Positions 38,693-54,097 of a stretch of 64,000 bases of DNA are shown one piece after another (the stretch's first letter is position 1; every line of letters begins with the position of its first letter). Position numbers and translations under genes: made by a program. This DNA comes from Halomonas icarae (GTDB lineage Bacteria; Pseudomonadota; Gammaproteobacteria; Pseudomonadales; Halomonadaceae), in assembly GCF_009901955.1 (NCBI RefSeq), contig NZ_WUTS01000001.1, positions 3,243,537-3,307,536 of the forward strand, read 5' to 3'. The notes beneath the pieces are model-generated. The model worked only from the letters and a program-made list of their open reading frames with translations. It was not told the DNA's origin and did not search any database.

Positions 38693-39442
38693 TTAACCTG
38701 CTGACTGACAGATGGCTAGGAAATCGTCGACCTTGAGCGAGGCACCGCCCACCAGGCCGCCGTCGATATCGGGCTGGGCTAGCAGTTCGGCCGCATTGCC
38801 CGCGTTCATGCTACCGCCGTAGAGCAGCCGCAACCCATCCGCCAGACCGCGATCGAACTCGGCCAGGTAGGCGCGAATGCCGGCCATGACCTCCTGAGCC
38901 TGCTCGGGAGTGGCGGTACGGCCGGTACCGATGGCCCACACGGGCTCATAGGCAATGATCACGCGCTCGCGCTGCGCCGGCTCCAGCCTCGACATCACGT
39001 ACCCGACCTGATGCAATACCACTTGCAGGGTATGACCGGCATCGCGCTCGGCGAGGCTCTCGCCCACGCAGAGCACCGGCACGATATCGACCTCGAGCGC
39101 GGCCAGCAGGCGCTCATGCACCTGCTCGTCGCTCTCGCGATAGAGCTGGCGACGCTCGGAGTGCCCCACCAGGGCATACTGGACCCCGAACTCGCGCAGC
39201 ATGGGACCACTCACCTCACCGGTGTGCGCCCCCGCCGGGTGCGGATTGAGCGTCTGGGCACCGAGCGCCAGCGGCGACTCGGCGAAGGCAGCTCGCGCCG
39301 CCCCCAGATAGGGATAGGGCGGAAAGATCGCCGCTTCCAGGGAGTTGGGTAGCGCGGCACTCGAGAAGGCCTGACCGAAGGCCTCGACCAGCTCGGTCGA
39401 GCCGTTCATCTTCCAGTTGCCGGCGATCAGCGGCGTGCGCAT
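38693..39442 (-). CDS. tpiA: Triose-phosphate isomerase
   Basis: A 249-residue TIM-barrel enzyme interconverting dihydroxyacetone phosphate and glyceraldehyde 3-phosphate. N-terminal GNWKMNGS, the catalytic histidine in VGHSERR, the catalytic glutamate in AYEPVWAIGTG, and the phosphate loop LYGGSMN are all intact. It lies between glmM and secG. Confidence 0.97.
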   Translation of the reverse strand: MRTPLIAGNWKMNGSTELVEAFGQAFSSAALPNSLEAAIFPPYPYLGAARAAFAESPLALGAQTLNPHPAGAHTGEVSGPMLREFGVQYALVGHSERRQLYRESDEQVHERLLAALEVDIVPVLCVGESLAERDAGHTLQVVLHQVGYVMSRLEPAQRERVIIAYEPVWAIGTGRTATPEQAQEVMAGIRAYLAEFDRGLADGLRLLYGGSMNAGNAAELLAQPDIDGGLVGGASLKVDDFLAICQSAG

Positions 39443-39531
39443 CGACTGTCCTCTTTCAAGATGGAGCGAAATGGTATAGGAGAGGCCCTGTCAAGACAAC
39501 CGGCCACCCCGAGCCCTCGACCAGCGAGTCC

Positions 39532-40890
39532 TCAGGTGCCGAGCAGCGCCTCAACCCGTTCGGCGAGGCGCCGTGCCAGACCATCCACGTCCAGGTGAGG
39601 GCGACCCTCGACCATCACGCGGATCAGTGGCTCGGTGCCGGAGGGGCGCAGCAGCACCCGCCCCTCTTCACCGAGCTCCCTTTCGGCCTCGCTTACCGAA
39701 TCCTTGAGGGCCGGCATCGCCATCACCGCCCGGGCATCGCTGCCGGGGGTCAACCGTACATTGACCAGCGCCTGAGGGGCCTTCTCCAGCCCGGCCAGCA
39801 GGCTCTGCAGCGACTCGCCCTCGCGCATCATGATGGCCAGCACCTGCAGCGCCGAGACGATACCGTCGCCGGTCGTCTGCACATGGCCACAGACGATATG
39901 ACCGGAGGACTCACCGCCCAGCTGCCAACCGTTGGCGGCGAGCCGCTCCATGACATAGCGGTCGCCGACCTTGGCCCGCTCGAAGGGTACCCCCATGGTC
40001 TCCAGCGCCGCGGCCAGGCCGAAGTTCGACATCAGAGTGCCGACCACGCCGCCACCCAGCTCGCCACGCGCATGGCGGTCGCGGGTGATCAGATAGAGGA
40101 TGTCATCGCCATCGATCTCGCGGCCGTCGCTATCCACCAGCAACACCCGGTCGCCGTCACCGTCGAAGGCCACTCCCAGATCGGCCCCCTGCTGGATCAC
40201 CGCCGCGCGCAGCGCCGCCGGGTGGGTGGAGCCTACCTCACGATTGATATTGAGCCCGTCGGGGGAGGCACCGATCACGCTCACCTCGGCACCCAGTTCG
40301 CGAAACACGCTGGGGGCGATGTGGTAGGTGGCGCCATGGGCGCAGTCGAGCACCACCCTGAGCCCCTCGAGGCTGACCCGGTCGGGGATGGTCGACTTGC
40401 AGAACTCGATATAGCGGCCGTCGGCATCATCGATGCGCTCGGCCTTGCCCAGGCGGTCCGCGGCCACGGTGGTCAGCGGCTCATCGAGCATCGCCTCGAT
40501 CGCCTCTTCGACCTCATCGTTGAGCTTGGCGCCCTCGGTGGAGAAGAACTTGATGCCATTGTCGGCAAAGGGGTTGTGGGATGCCGAGATCACGATGCCG
40601 GCATCGGCACGAAAGGTGCGCGTCAGGTAGGCGATACCAGGAGTCGGCATGGGGCCGAGCAGGGCCACATCGACCCCCGCCGCCGAGAGCCCCGCCTCCA
40701 GCGCCGACTCGAACATGTAGCCGGAGATGCGGGTGTCCTTGCCGATCAGCACCCGGCAGCGCCGCTTGCCATGGCGCGCGGCGAGCACACGCCCGGTGGC
40801 CCAGCCCAGCTTGAGCATGAAGTCGGCGGTAATCGGTGCCTCGCCGACGGTGCCGCGAATTCCATCCGTACCAAAATAGCGTCGAGCCAT
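39532..40890 (-). CDS. glmM: Phosphoglucosamine mutase
   Basis: A 452-residue alpha-D-phosphohexomutase converting glucosamine-6-phosphate to glucosamine-1-phosphate for UDP-GlcNAc. [13 protein letters not shown] at the N-terminus, active-site phosphoserine S104 in [12 protein letters not shown], the metal-binding DGDGDR and the C-terminal phosphate-binding [12 protein letters not shown]. Its ATG overlaps the folP stop by one base (TGATG). It is upstream of tpiA and secG. Confidence 0.97.
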   Translation of the reverse strand: MARRYFGTDGIRGTVGEAPITADFMLKLGWATGRVLAARHGKRRCRVLIGKDTRISGYMFESALEAGLSAAGVDVALLGPMPTPGIAYLTRTFRADAGIVISASHNPFADNGIKFFSTEGAKLNDEVEEAIEAMLDEPLTTVAADRLGKAERIDDADGRYIEFCKSTIPDRVSLEGLRVVLDCAHGATYHIAPSVFRELGAEVSVIGASPDGLNINREVGSTHPAALRAAVIQQGADLGVAFDGDGDRVLLVDSDGREIDGDDILYLITRDRHARGELGGGVVGTLMSNFGLAAALETMGVPFERAKVGDRYVMERLAANGWQLGGESSGHIVCGHVQTTGDGIVSALQVLAIMMREGESLQSLLAGLEKAPQALVNVRLTPGSDARAVMAMPALKDSVSEAERELGEEGRVLLRPSGTEPLIRVMVEGRPHLDVDGLARRLAERVEALLGT

Positions 40891-41741
40891 CAGCAACTCT
40901 CCTTGAGTACTGCCCAGGTCATGTTCACCGCATCCACGCTGGGGGCGACATCGTGGACACGCAGGATGCGGGCGCCGCGCTCCACCGCCATCGCCGTCAG
41001 CGCCAGGCCGCCGGGCAGGCGCTCCTCCACCGGACGCTCGAGCACCTTGCCGATCATGCTCTTGCGCGACATGCCCACCAGCAGCGGCAATTCGAGCTCG
41101 ACGAGACGCTCCATGCGATTGAGCAGGCGTAGATTGTGCTCCACCGTCTTGCCGAAGCCGAAGCCCGGGTCGAGCAGCAGGCGATCACGATGCAGGCCAG
41201 CCTGCTCGCAGGCCGCCACGCGCGCCGCGAGATAGTCGGCTACCGCCTCCTCGATGGGCACATCATAACGGGGCGCCTGCTGCATGTCGCGGGGCTCGCC
41301 CTGGCGATGCATCAGACACACCGGCAGGCCGCTGCCGATGGCGGCGACCATCGCCCCCTCGCGCTCCAGGGCCCGTACGTCGTTGATCATGCCGGCGCCC
41401 AGGGCGGCACTCTCGCGTATCACCTCGGGGCTGCTGGTATCCACCGAGACCAGGGCATCCAGCTCACGGACCAGTGCTTCCACCACCGGTGCCACCCGCT
41501 CGAGCTCCTGCTGGGGCGAAACCCCATCGGCCCCGGGACGGGTCGACTCGCCGCCGACATCGATGATCGCCGCCCCCTCCGCCAGCATGCGCTCGGCATG
41601 GCGCAGGGCATCGTCCAAGGACACATGGCGCCCCCCATCGGAGAAGGAGTCGGGGGTGACATTGAGGATCCCCATGACGCGGGGATAGGAGAGGTCGAGC
41701 CGATGTCGACCGCACATCAGGGAGAGGGAGTTCGCGTTCAT
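40890..41741 (-). CDS. folP: Dihydropteroate synthase
   Basis: A 283-residue TIM-barrel enzyme joining p-aminobenzoate with the pterin pyrophosphate; the target of sulfonamides. Motifs: [18 protein letters not shown], the pterin-binding [11 protein letters not shown], and [20 protein letters not shown]. Start ATG at 41741 gives [13 protein letters not shown]. The upstream 160 bp hold a 15-bp repeat array and the ftsH terminator. It is coupled to glmM by a one-base overlap, as in E. coli. Confidence 0.96.
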   Translation of the reverse strand: MNANSLSLMCGRHRLDLSYPRVMGILNVTPDSFSDGGRHVSLDDALRHAERMLAEGAAIIDVGGESTRPGADGVSPQQELERVAPVVEALVRELDALVSVDTSSPEVIRESAALGAGMINDVRALEREGAMVAAIGSGLPVCLMHRQGEPRDMQQAPRYDVPIEEAVADYLAARVAACEQAGLHRDRLLLDPGFGFGKTVEHNLRLLNRMERLVELELPLLVGMSRKSMIGKVLERPVEERLPGGLALTAMAVERGARILRVHDVAPSVDAVNMTWAVLKESC

Positions 41742-41758
41742 CTTCGCTCGGAGGGTAA

Positions 41759-41836
41759 GTGAATCGAAGGGTAGCAAATTGAAGGGTAGTGAACTGAAGA
41801 ACAGAGAATTGAATGATAGTGAATTGAATGATTGAG
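41759..41836. repeat. 15-bp tandem repeat array between ftsH and folP
   Basis: Five 15-bp units: GTGAATCGAAGGGTA (41759), GCAAATTGAAGGGTA (41774), GTGAACTGAAGAACA (41789), GAGAATTGAATGATA (41804) and GTGAATTGAATGATT (41819), then GAG. It is AT-rich relative to the region and lies in the leader of folP. Confidence 0.85.
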
Positions 41837-41860
41837 AAAACGGGCTGATCAGAAAGGCAA

Positions 41861-41882
41861 AGGCGCCCCCGCGGGGGCGCCT
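41861..41882 (-). terminator. ftsH terminator
   Basis: A perfect stem AGGCGCCCCC / GGGGGCGCCT, with GC at the apex, lies 20 bp after the ftsH stop; the minus strand continues TTTGCCTTTC. Strong stem, moderate T-tract. Confidence 0.75.
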
Positions 41883-41902
41883 GACTGGGGTGGGCTGCGG
41901 GC

Positions 41903-43888
<1,986 letters not shown>

Positions 43889-43980
43889 GGGACTACCCTC
43901 AATATCTGAAATCTATCGGCCGCAAGGACCTGGCACGTTGGACACTACATGAGCCGGCCGCGTTCGGCCACCGCTGCTAT

Positions 43981-44036
43981 GCGGTCATTCGCAATTAGCT
44001 ACGCGGTCATTCGCGACGGCATAAGCGGTCATTCGC
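43981..44036. repeat. Three 12-mers GCGGTCATTCGC at exact 22-bp spacing
   Basis: Identical GCGGTCATTCGC at 43981-43992, 44003-44014 and 44025-44036, between rlmE and ftsH. The spacers differ (AATTAGCTAC and GACGGCATAA), so only the 12-mers are conserved. A 22-bp spacing places them close to the same face of DNA, like operator arrays. Confidence 0.85.
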
Positions 44037-44122
44037 ACCAGGCACTGTGACACACATTATTCTGCTTTGTCCGCCAATCGCCCCGTTAGGCCAGGGCTAT
44101 CACGGCGCCTCAACCTCTCGGG

Positions 44123-44782
44123 TCAACCGCGAAAGCCCTGCGCCAGCAGATAGACCTCGCGGGAGCGTGCCCGCGAGGCGCCGGGCTTGCGGGTCACCAC
44201 CCGCGTGAAGGCGCCACGCAGCGCCTTCAGGTATTCATCGAAGCCCTCGCCCTGGAACACCTTGGCCAGGAAGGTGCCGCCGGGGCGCAGGGTCTGGCCG
44301 GCCAGGTCCAGCGCTAGCTCCACCAGATACATCGCCTGGGGCTGGTCGATGGCGGCCATGCCGCTCATGTTGGGTGACATGTCGGACATCACCAGGTCGA
44401 CCGGGCGCTCGCCCAGCGTCGCAAGGATCGCCTCGAGGATCTCCTCCTCGGTAAAGTCTCCCTGGATAAAGTCGACCCCGGCCAGGGCATCCATCTCGAG
44501 GATATCGGAGGCGATCACCACCCCCTCGGGCCCCACCTTCTCGGCGGCCACCTGACTCCAGCCACCGGGGGCCGCCCCCAGGTCGATCACGGTCATGCCC
44601 GGAACGAGGAGACGGTCCTTCTCGTCGAGCTCGAGCAGCTTGTAGCTGGCCCGCGAGCGATACCCCTCCAGCTTGGAGCGCTGCACATACTGATCATCGA
44701 AGTGCTCCTTCAACCAGCCCTTGCTGGTCTTGCTTGCGGAGTGCTTGCCAGAGGCGGGGGATGAGGTGCGGGAACGGGCCAC
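44123..44782 (-). CDS. rlmE: 23S rRNA (uridine(2552)-2'-O)-methyltransferase RlmE (FtsJ)
   Basis: A 219-residue SAM-dependent methyltransferase acting on 50S subunits. Motif [14 protein letters not shown], the catalytic lysine in [14 protein letters not shown], the aspartate in [11 protein letters not shown], and the lysine in [13 protein letters not shown] are present. GTG at 44782 is preferred because it gives the family length and AGGTGA lies upstream; the frame is open further but unrelated. It is divergent from yhbY. Confidence 0.9.
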   Translation of the reverse strand: MARSRTSSPASGKHSASKTSKGWLKEHFDDQYVQRSKLEGYRSRASYKLLELDEKDRLLVPGMTVIDLGAAPGGWSQVAAEKVGPEGVVIASDILEMDALAGVDFIQGDFTEEEILEAILATLGERPVDLVMSDMSPNMSGMAAIDQPQAMYLVELALDLAGQTLRPGGTFLAKVFQGEGFDEYLKALRGAFTRVVTRKPGASRARSREVYLLAQGFRG

Positions 44783-44950
44783 GGCATCACCTGGGACGTA
44801 ACGGGATAAGACTTGGCGCGGAGCGAAAAAACGGTACTGGAGCGCCGAGGAGTGGCCGGCTGAAACGGCGCTTTCGCCGAAGACGTTTTCGGCGTGACGA
44901 TTTGCGCGTACCATGACTGGCTGCGCGCAACCGAGAAGATGCAAGATACC

Positions 44951-45277
44951 ATGAGCTTGTCACAGGCACAAAAGAAAGCATTTCGCAGCATCGGCCACCA
45001 CCTCAACCCGGTGGTGATGATCTCCGAGAACGGCATCTCCGAGGGAGTGCTGGCGGAACTCGACCGAGCCCTCAACGACCATGAACTAATCAAGGTGAAG
45101 TTCGCCCTGCCGGAGCGCGAGGAGCGCGAGGCCATGCTCGAGGAGCTGGTCGCGGCCAGCCGCGCCGAGCTGGTCCACAAGATCGGCAAGATGGCGCTGC
45201 TCTATCGCGCCAACCCCAGGGCCAATCCGAAGCTTTCCAACGTCCAGCGCTACGCGGACCACCACGGGCGCCACTGA
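44951..45277 (+). CDS. yhbY: YhbY family ribosome-associated RNA-binding protein
   Basis: A 108-residue CRS1-YhbY domain protein. The family motif [20 protein letters not shown] and the following [10 protein letters not shown], ending with LLYRANP, are typical. YhbY associates with pre-50S particles. It is divergent from rlmE; the ATG at 44951 gives MSLSQAQKK. The AGCTGGA array starts 13 bp after its stop codon. Confidence 0.93.
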   Translation: MSLSQAQKKAFRSIGHHLNPVVMISENGISEGVLAELDRALNDHELIKVKFALPEREEREAMLEELVAASRAELVHKIGKMALLYRANPRANPKLSNVQRYADHHGRH

Positions 45278-45290
45278 CGCGCTTCGCGCG

Positions 45291-45374
45291 AGCTGGAAGC
45301 TGGAAGCTGGAAGCTGGAAGCTGGAAGCTGGAAGCTGGAAGCTGGAAGCTGGAAGCTGGAAGCTGGAAGCTGGA
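45291..45374. repeat. AGCTGGA heptanucleotide array (12 copies)
   Basis: Twelve perfect copies of the 7-bp unit AGCTGGA fill 84 bp between yhbY and the greA-side terminator. Because 7 is not a multiple of 3, all frames stay open and encode repeated pentads such as FQLPASS, which are not genes. It is likely to be length-variable by slippage. Confidence 0.95.
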
Positions 45375-45407
45375 AGCCAGCGATGGTCTTGAGGGCCATA
45401 GAGACAA

Positions 45408-45440
45408 ACACCCCGCAGCCATGGCTGCGGGGTGTTTTTT
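45408..45440. terminator. Bidirectional terminator between yhbY and greA
   Basis: The stem ACACCCCGCAGCC / GGCTGCGGGGTGT is followed by TTTTTT on the plus strand and TTTGTC on the minus strand. It can end both convergent transcripts. Confidence 0.85.
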
Positions 45441-45441
45441 C

Positions 45442-45484
45442 TTCCGGCTTCAAGCTTCCAGGCGCGAAGCGCCGCCCTTCCAGC
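45442..45484. repeat. TTCCRGC heptamer cluster on the greA side of the terminator
   Basis: TTCCGGC-TTCAAGC-TTCCAGG (45442-45462), then a separate TTCCAGC (45478-45484). They are complementary to the AGCTGGA array on the other side of the terminator, so a greA transcript reading through could fold a long stem. The same cluster follows the phaA terminator. Confidence 0.75.
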
Positions 45485-45489
45485 TTGGG

Positions 45490-45962
45490 TTAGAGGTGCT
45501 CGACGCCCGAGATCTCATACTCGACGTCGCCACCCGGGGTCTTGACCACCACCACATCACCCTCCTCCTTGCCGATCAAGGCACGGGCGATGGGCGAGGT
45601 CACGGAGATCCTGCCCTGCTTGATGTCCGCCTCATCCTCGCCGACGATCCGGTAGGTCACCTCCTCGTCGTTGTTGAGGTTGAGCAGCTCCACGGTGACA
45701 CCGAAGATCACCTTCCCCGTCCTGGGCAGCTTGGTGACATCGATCACCTGGGCGTTGGAGAGCTTGCCTTCGATCTCCTGGATACGCCCCTCGATAAAGC
45801 CCTGCTGCTCGCGGGCCGCATGGTACTCGGCGTTCTCCTTGAGATCACCATGCTCCCGGGCCTCGGCGATGGCGGCGATCACCCTGGGACGCGCCTCGCC
45901 CTTGAGGTGGTCGAGCTCCTCGCGCAGACGCGACTCTCCGGCGACCGTCATCGGGACCTTGT

Positions 45963-45966
<4 letters not shown>
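45490..45966 (-). CDS. greA: Transcript cleavage factor GreA
   Basis: A 158-residue factor that rescues backtracked RNA polymerase. The N-terminal coiled coil with the acidic tip ([18 protein letters not shown]) and the C-terminal FKBP-like domain ([16 protein letters not shown]) are complete. Its start overlaps the carB stop by 4 nt, so it is coupled to carAB as in Pseudomonas. Confidence 0.96.
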
Positions 45967-49193
<3,227 letters not shown>

Positions 49194-49263
49194 GGTGCTT
49201 CCCGCAGAAGTAGGTGACGAGTGGTGACGTGTCTCTGGCTCTAATCTGGCTCTAAGTGCGGAC

Positions 49264-50412
49264 TCAGGCCCGGCGAGCCCGCATCATCTCGACGAAACGG
49301 TCGAACAGCGGCGCCACGTCGCACGGGCCCGGGCTCGCCTCGGGATGGCCCTGGAAGCTGAAGGCCGGGCAGTCGGTACGCTCGACCCCCTGCAGGGTGC
49401 CGTCGAACAGCGAACGGTGGGTGGCACGCAGATTGGCCGGCAGCTGGGCCTCGTCGGCGGCGAAGCCGTGGTTCTGGCTGGTGATCATCACGCGGCCGCT
49501 ATCGAGATCCTGCACCGGATGGTTGGCGCCGTGGTGGCCGTGGTTCATCTTCATGGTGCTGGCACCGCTGGCCAGCGCCAGCAGCTGATGCCCCAGGCAG
49601 ATGCCAAACAGCGGAATCCCGTTCTCGAGGAGCTCCTGGATCGCCGTGATGGCATAGTCGCAGGGCTCGGGGTCACCGGGACCGTTGGAGAGGAAGATCC
49701 CGTCCGGGTTCATCGCCAGCACCTCGGCGGCCGGAGTCTGGGCCGGCACCACGCTGAGACGGCAGCCGCGGGAGGCCAGCATGCGCAGGATGTTGTACTT
49801 CACGCCGAAGTCGTAGGCCACCACATGGAAGGGGCGCTCGCACTGGCTGGCGTCGCTGTAGCCCTGGCCCAGGGTCCACTCGCCCTCGGTCCACTCGTAG
49901 GGCGCCTTGCAGGAGACCACCTTGGCCAGATCCATGCCCGCAAGGCCCGGGAAGTCACGGGCGGCGGCCAGTGCACGCTCGACGGCATCCTCACCCTCGG
50001 CCTCGGTACCGGCCAGAATCGCGCCGTTCTGGGCACCCTTGTCACGCAGCAGGCGGGTCAGGCGACGGGTGTCGATCTCGGCGATGCCCAGCACATTCTG
50101 GCTCTTGAGATAGTCGGAGAGGGTCTGCTCGCAGCGGAAGTTGCTGGCCAGCAGCGGCAGGTCGCGAATCACCAGGCCGGCGGCGGCGATGCCGCTGGAC
50201 TCCACGTCCTCGGCATTGACGCCGGTATTGCCGATATGGGGGTAGGTCAGGGTGACGATCTGGCGAGCATAAGAGGGATCGGTAAGAATCTCCTGATAGC
50301 CGGTCATGGCCGTATTGAACACCACCTCACCGCTGGTCTGTCCATCGGCGCCAATCGCCGTGCCATGAAACACACTGCCGTCTTCCAGGGCCAGTATCGC
50401 GGGTCTGTTCAA
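49264..50412 (-). CDS. carA: Carbamoyl-phosphate synthase small subunit
   Basis: A 382-residue glutaminase subunit. The N-terminal half interacts with CarB; the C-terminal class I glutamine amidotransferase has the nucleophile in [11 protein letters not shown] and the histidine and glutamate in [11 protein letters not shown]. The start is TTG (50412) with an excellent AGGAGG 8 nt before it; there is no nearby ATG in frame. It is preceded by a leader ORF and terminator (50467-50590). Confidence 0.95.
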   Translation of the reverse strand: MNRPAILALEDGSVFHGTAIGADGQTSGEVVFNTAMTGYQEILTDPSYARQIVTLTYPHIGNTGVNAEDVESSGIAAAGLVIRDLPLLASNFRCEQTLSDYLKSQNVLGIAEIDTRRLTRLLRDKGAQNGAILAGTEAEGEDAVERALAAARDFPGLAGMDLAKVVSCKAPYEWTEGEWTLGQGYSDASQCERPFHVVAYDFGVKYNILRMLASRGCRLSVVPAQTPAAEVLAMNPDGIFLSNGPGDPEPCDYAITAIQELLENGIPLFGICLGHQLLALASGASTMKMNHGHHGANHPVQDLDSGRVMITSQNHGFAADEAQLPANLRATHRSLFDGTLQGVERTDCPAFSFQGHPEASPGPCDVAPLFDRFVEMMRARRA

Positions 50413-50466
50413 GGTAACGTCCTCCTGCTCGTCAAGGGATTCTCAGCGCCGCCGTACGCCAGTCGC

Positions 50467-50508
50467 AAAAAAACGGGATGAAACCTGATATGGACCGGTT
50501 TCATCCCG
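50467..50508 (-). terminator. Intrinsic terminator in the carA leader (candidate attenuator)
   Basis: The perfect 12-bp stem CGGGATGAAACC / GGTTTCATCCCG is followed on the minus strand by TTTTTTT. It lies only 55 nt before the carA start, leaving almost no space for another promoter downstream, so transcription of carAB probably has to pass it. Confidence 0.8.
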
Positions 50509-50515
50509 CTTGTTG

Positions 50516-50590
50516 TCATTCGCTCGGAACTGATGTGCTCAGAACTCTGGGGGCCGAAGCAACAAGCGCTGTGAAGGGGCTCTCACCCAT
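50516..50590 (-). CDS. Candidate leader peptide of carAB
   Basis: A 24-codon ORF, ATG to TGA, ending 8 nt before the terminator stem in the carA leader. The peptide starts MGESPFTALVAS. Its ribosome site is weak (GGCCGGG), so it is a candidate only. If translated, the position of the ribosome would decide whether the terminator forms. There is no run of arginine codons, which argues against simple arginine sensing. Confidence 0.35.
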   Translation of the reverse strand: MGESPFTALVASAPRVLSTSVPSE

Positions 50591-50818
50591 GCGCCCGGCC
50601 AAAATTTTAGGGATATTACAGGAATCGCTGCCCGGCGACTACCCCCGCCACCATGGTCAGGGTTATCGCAGCTACCGATTAGCACCCCCTCGACGGTCCG
50701 GCGCTCCGGGGCCTGTCGCCGGAATAGCCTTGAGCGGGCTGCCATCTGCGTTCGCCCTGCACCCATGGAGCCGGTAGCAACTGACCCGGTCACCCTGACC
50801 GAGTCAGCCCAGACCGAG
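50591..50818. other. Intergenic region between dapB and the carA leader
   Basis: About 230 bp after dapB with a possible -10 element (TGTAAT on the minus strand near 50617) that would give a 190-nt carA leader. No other feature could be recognised. Confidence 0.35.
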
Positions 50819-51670
<852 letters not shown>

Positions 51671-51682
51671 TCAGAGCGAAGG

Positions 51683-52597
51683 CTATCCCAGCCGTGGCGA
51701 GGGCCGCTCATGCCGCATCAGCAGCACCATGGCCAGCAGGACCGTGAGGCTGCCGGGCAGCCACACCCAGCCGATCTGCTGCGGCGAGCGTATGAATAGC
51801 AGCAGCATGGAGACGAAGGGCACCAGATAGCCGTAAGCGGTGACCACTCCCGGGGTCAGCGCCGCGGTGGCTCGCTGCATCAGCCAGAAGGTCAGGGCGC
51901 TGGAGCAGAGTCCCAGATAGACCAGCAGCGCCAGATCCAGGGCGGTCATGTTCGCCAGATGCTCCAGTGGCTCGGTGGCGAGTCCCAGCGCGCCGACCAG
52001 CACGCCCCCCAGCCCCAGGCTCCAGAAGGTGCGTACCGCCGCCGACTCCGGCAAACGCCCGGTGGCCAGCCCCCAGCGGCTAAGCACCGGATAGAGCGCC
52101 GAGGAGAGGCAGCCCGCGAAGAACACCGCCTCGCCGAGGCCGAAACTCAGCTCGCCGCCCTGTTGCCACCCCTCGGCAACAGCCAGCCCCAGGGCACCGA
52201 CGGCCCCCAGGGCGAGGATCGCCGGCAGCCGCCAGCCCTGGGCCTCCACTCGCAACCCTCGCCCCAACAGAAAGGCCAGCAGCGGTACCGTGACATACAG
52301 GGTCGCCATGGAGAGTGCCGTGGCGTGATGGGCGGCCCAGAACATGGCTGCGAAGAAGCCGGCCAGGCATGCCCCCATCAGCGCATAGAGCAACAGGCTT
52401 TGCCTACGCGGCACGAAGTTCGCCGAACGCCTGGCCAGCGGATAGAGGCCGGCGCAGGCGATGGCGAAGCGCAGGGCGGTAAGCAGCAGCGGCGGCAGCT
52501 CGCTCATCAGCCCCACCACGGGAAAGGAGAGCCCTACCAGAATGGCCCACACCAGCATGCCGAGATGGGCGCCACGGAGGGTGACGTTCTGGCTCAC
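51683..52597 (-). CDS. EamA/DMT family transporter
   Basis: A 304-residue membrane protein with two EamA repeats and about ten predicted helices. Each half has the family pattern of small and aromatic residues in the helices, and the first half contains LPPLLLTALRFAIACAGLYPL. Substrates of this superfamily include amino acids, nucleosides and metabolites; none can be assigned. It overlaps the following DUF2218-like gene at its start by 4 nt, so the two are coupled. Confidence 0.85.
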   Translation of the reverse strand: MSQNVTLRGAHLGMLVWAILVGLSFPVVGLMSELPPLLLTALRFAIACAGLYPLARRSANFVPRRQSLLLYALMGACLAGFFAAMFWAAHHATALSMATLYVTVPLLAFLLGRGLRVEAQGWRLPAILALGAVGALGLAVAEGWQQGGELSFGLGEAVFFAGCLSSALYPVLSRWGLATGRLPESAAVRTFWSLGLGGVLVGALGLATEPLEHLANMTALDLALLVYLGLCSSALTFWLMQRATAALTPGVVTAYGYLVPFVSMLLLFIRSPQQIGWVWLPGSLTVLLAMVLLMRHERPSPRLG

Positions 52598-52872
52598 GCC
52601 TCCCAGACGATATCCAGCTCGACGCCCCGGAGCTCATCCAGGGCATTGTCCACCTGGCGCTCGAGTTCGTCGTGGCTCTCATCATCCAGGGCCTCCACCA
52701 CCACCAGCAGCTTGTCCGGCTGGGCCTGCAGGTAGCAACTGCCCTCCTCGAAGATCACCTGCACCGGATCACTGGCACGATCTATCTCCTTGGCACCGGC
52801 CCAGCGCTTGCAGAGCTGATCGATCAGGGCCGCCGCATCCTCGGCGTGCAACTCGGCGCGTGAAATAGGCAT
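52594..52872 (-). CDS. DUF2218-like protein
   Basis: A 92-residue protein with the DUF2218 layout: AELHAEDAAALIDQLCKRW, a basic-aspartate strand, GSCYLQAQPDKLLVVVEA and the ending VELDIVWEA. DUF2218 proteins are small, cytoplasmic and of unknown function; some are near iron-uptake or transporter genes. It is upstream of, and overlaps, the EamA transporter gene. The assignment is by pattern and could be wrong. Confidence 0.6.
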   Translation of the reverse strand: MPISRAELHAEDAAALIDQLCKRWAGAKEIDRASDPVQVIFEEGSCYLQAQPDKLLVVVEALDDESHDELERQVDNALDELRGVELDIVWEA

Positions 52873-53051
52873 AACGCTTATCCTCTGCAGAAATGTCGAG
52901 GCTTCAGACTATGATGCCGCCTCGTGGAACGCCACCCCCTCCCCGCCTACGCTGCCCACCACGCTACCGGCGCCAACGGGAGTCACATCGGGCGACTTCC
53001 TGGCACACTAGGGCTATCCAGGACACCAGTCATGACCGGGAGGGTTAGCCA

Positions 53052-54017
53052 ATGCTCATCAACTGCGTGGTCTACGACAAGGGCCATCGCCTGCACGATA
53101 TCCAGCCCGACCAGATCGGCGACTACCTGGGGCAGCCCGACCGATTTGTCTGGGTGGCCCTGCACGACCCCAGCGCACAGGAGATGGCACACTACCAGGA
53201 GGCGTTCGGCCTTCATGAGCTGGCCGTGGAGGACACCCTGAAGGGTGACCAGCGCCCCAAGCTCGAGGAGTATGACTCGGCACTGTTCATGATCATGCAC
53301 ATGGTCGCCATGGTCGACGGCGAACTGCAGTCCGGCCAGGTGGCGGTATTTGCCGGCCCTGGCTACGTGCTATCGGTGCGACTGCATCCGGGCCAGGGCT
53401 TCGCCGAGGTGCGCAAACGTTGCGAAAGCGACCCCGCGCTGCTGAGCCAGGGCCCAGCCTTCGTGCTCTACGCACTGCTGGATGCGGTGGTCGATCACTA
53501 CTTCCCGGTGGTGCAGGCGCTGGAGGCGGAACTGGAGAGCATCGAGGACGAAATCTTCGTTCAAGGGTCGGCTCGCACCAGCCTGGAGCGGCTCTACCAG
53601 CTCAAGCGACAGGCCATGCAGCTGAAGCACGCCGCCATGCCGCTGGGCGAAGCGGTCAGTCATCTGTTCGGCGGGCGAGTACCGGCACTCTGTCTCGAGA
53701 CCCGGGAATACTTCCGCGACGTCTACGACCACCTGCACCGCATCGAGTCGGCGGTGGACACCATCCGCGAGATGATCATCACCGCCATCCAGGTGAACCT
53801 CTCGTTGGTGGCCATCGACGAGGGCGAGGTGAACAAGCGGCTCGCCGCCTGGGCGGCGATCTTCGCCGTGGCCACCATCTTCGCCGGCATCTGGGGGATG
53901 AACTTCACCCATATGCCCGAGCTCGACTGGCGGATCGGCTACCCCCTGGCCCTGCTGGTCATGGGCGGCGCCTGCGGCGGCCTCTATCGACGCTTCCGCC
54001 GCGCCGGGTGGCTGTAG
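53052..54017 (+). CDS. corA: CorA family magnesium/divalent cation transporter
   Basis: A 321-residue channel-like transporter. A long cytoplasmic N-terminal domain (about 1-255) with helices, then two transmembrane helices; the signature GMN is in GIWGMNFTHMPEL (near residue 286), and the C-terminal tail is basic. The segment YFRDVYDHLHRI is typical of the stalk helix. The ATG has GGGAGGG 9 nt before it. CorA versus ZntB (zinc) is not decidable here. Confidence 0.9.
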   Translation: MLINCVVYDKGHRLHDIQPDQIGDYLGQPDRFVWVALHDPSAQEMAHYQEAFGLHELAVEDTLKGDQRPKLEEYDSALFMIMHMVAMVDGELQSGQVAVFAGPGYVLSVRLHPGQGFAEVRKRCESDPALLSQGPAFVLYALLDAVVDHYFPVVQALEAELESIEDEIFVQGSARTSLERLYQLKRQAMQLKHAAMPLGEAVSHLFGGRVPALCLETREYFRDVYDHLHRIESAVDTIREMIITAIQVNLSLVAIDEGEVNKRLAAWAAIFAVATIFAGIWGMNFTHMPELDWRIGYPLALLVMGGACGGLYRRFRRAGWL

Positions 54018-54097
54018 CGCTGTCTGTGCGGATGTCCTAACGTAATAGCTTATCAACTGTAGTGAAACCGATGGAGAAGAACCCATGGAGTGGGCAC

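Noticed and set aside
39595..41235. 546-codon plus-strand ORF opposite glmM and folP
   Set aside because: Spans two genes on the other strand with intact catalytic motifs; H/G/L-rich composition is typical of antisense reading in high-GC DNA.
45291..45374. CRISPR array
   Set aside because: Units are 7 bp without spacers; no cas genes. It is a simple tandem repeat.
45250..45453. Minus-strand ORFs encoding FQLPASS repeats
   Set aside because: Produced only by the 7-bp array, which stays open in all frames; no ribosome site or conserved flank.
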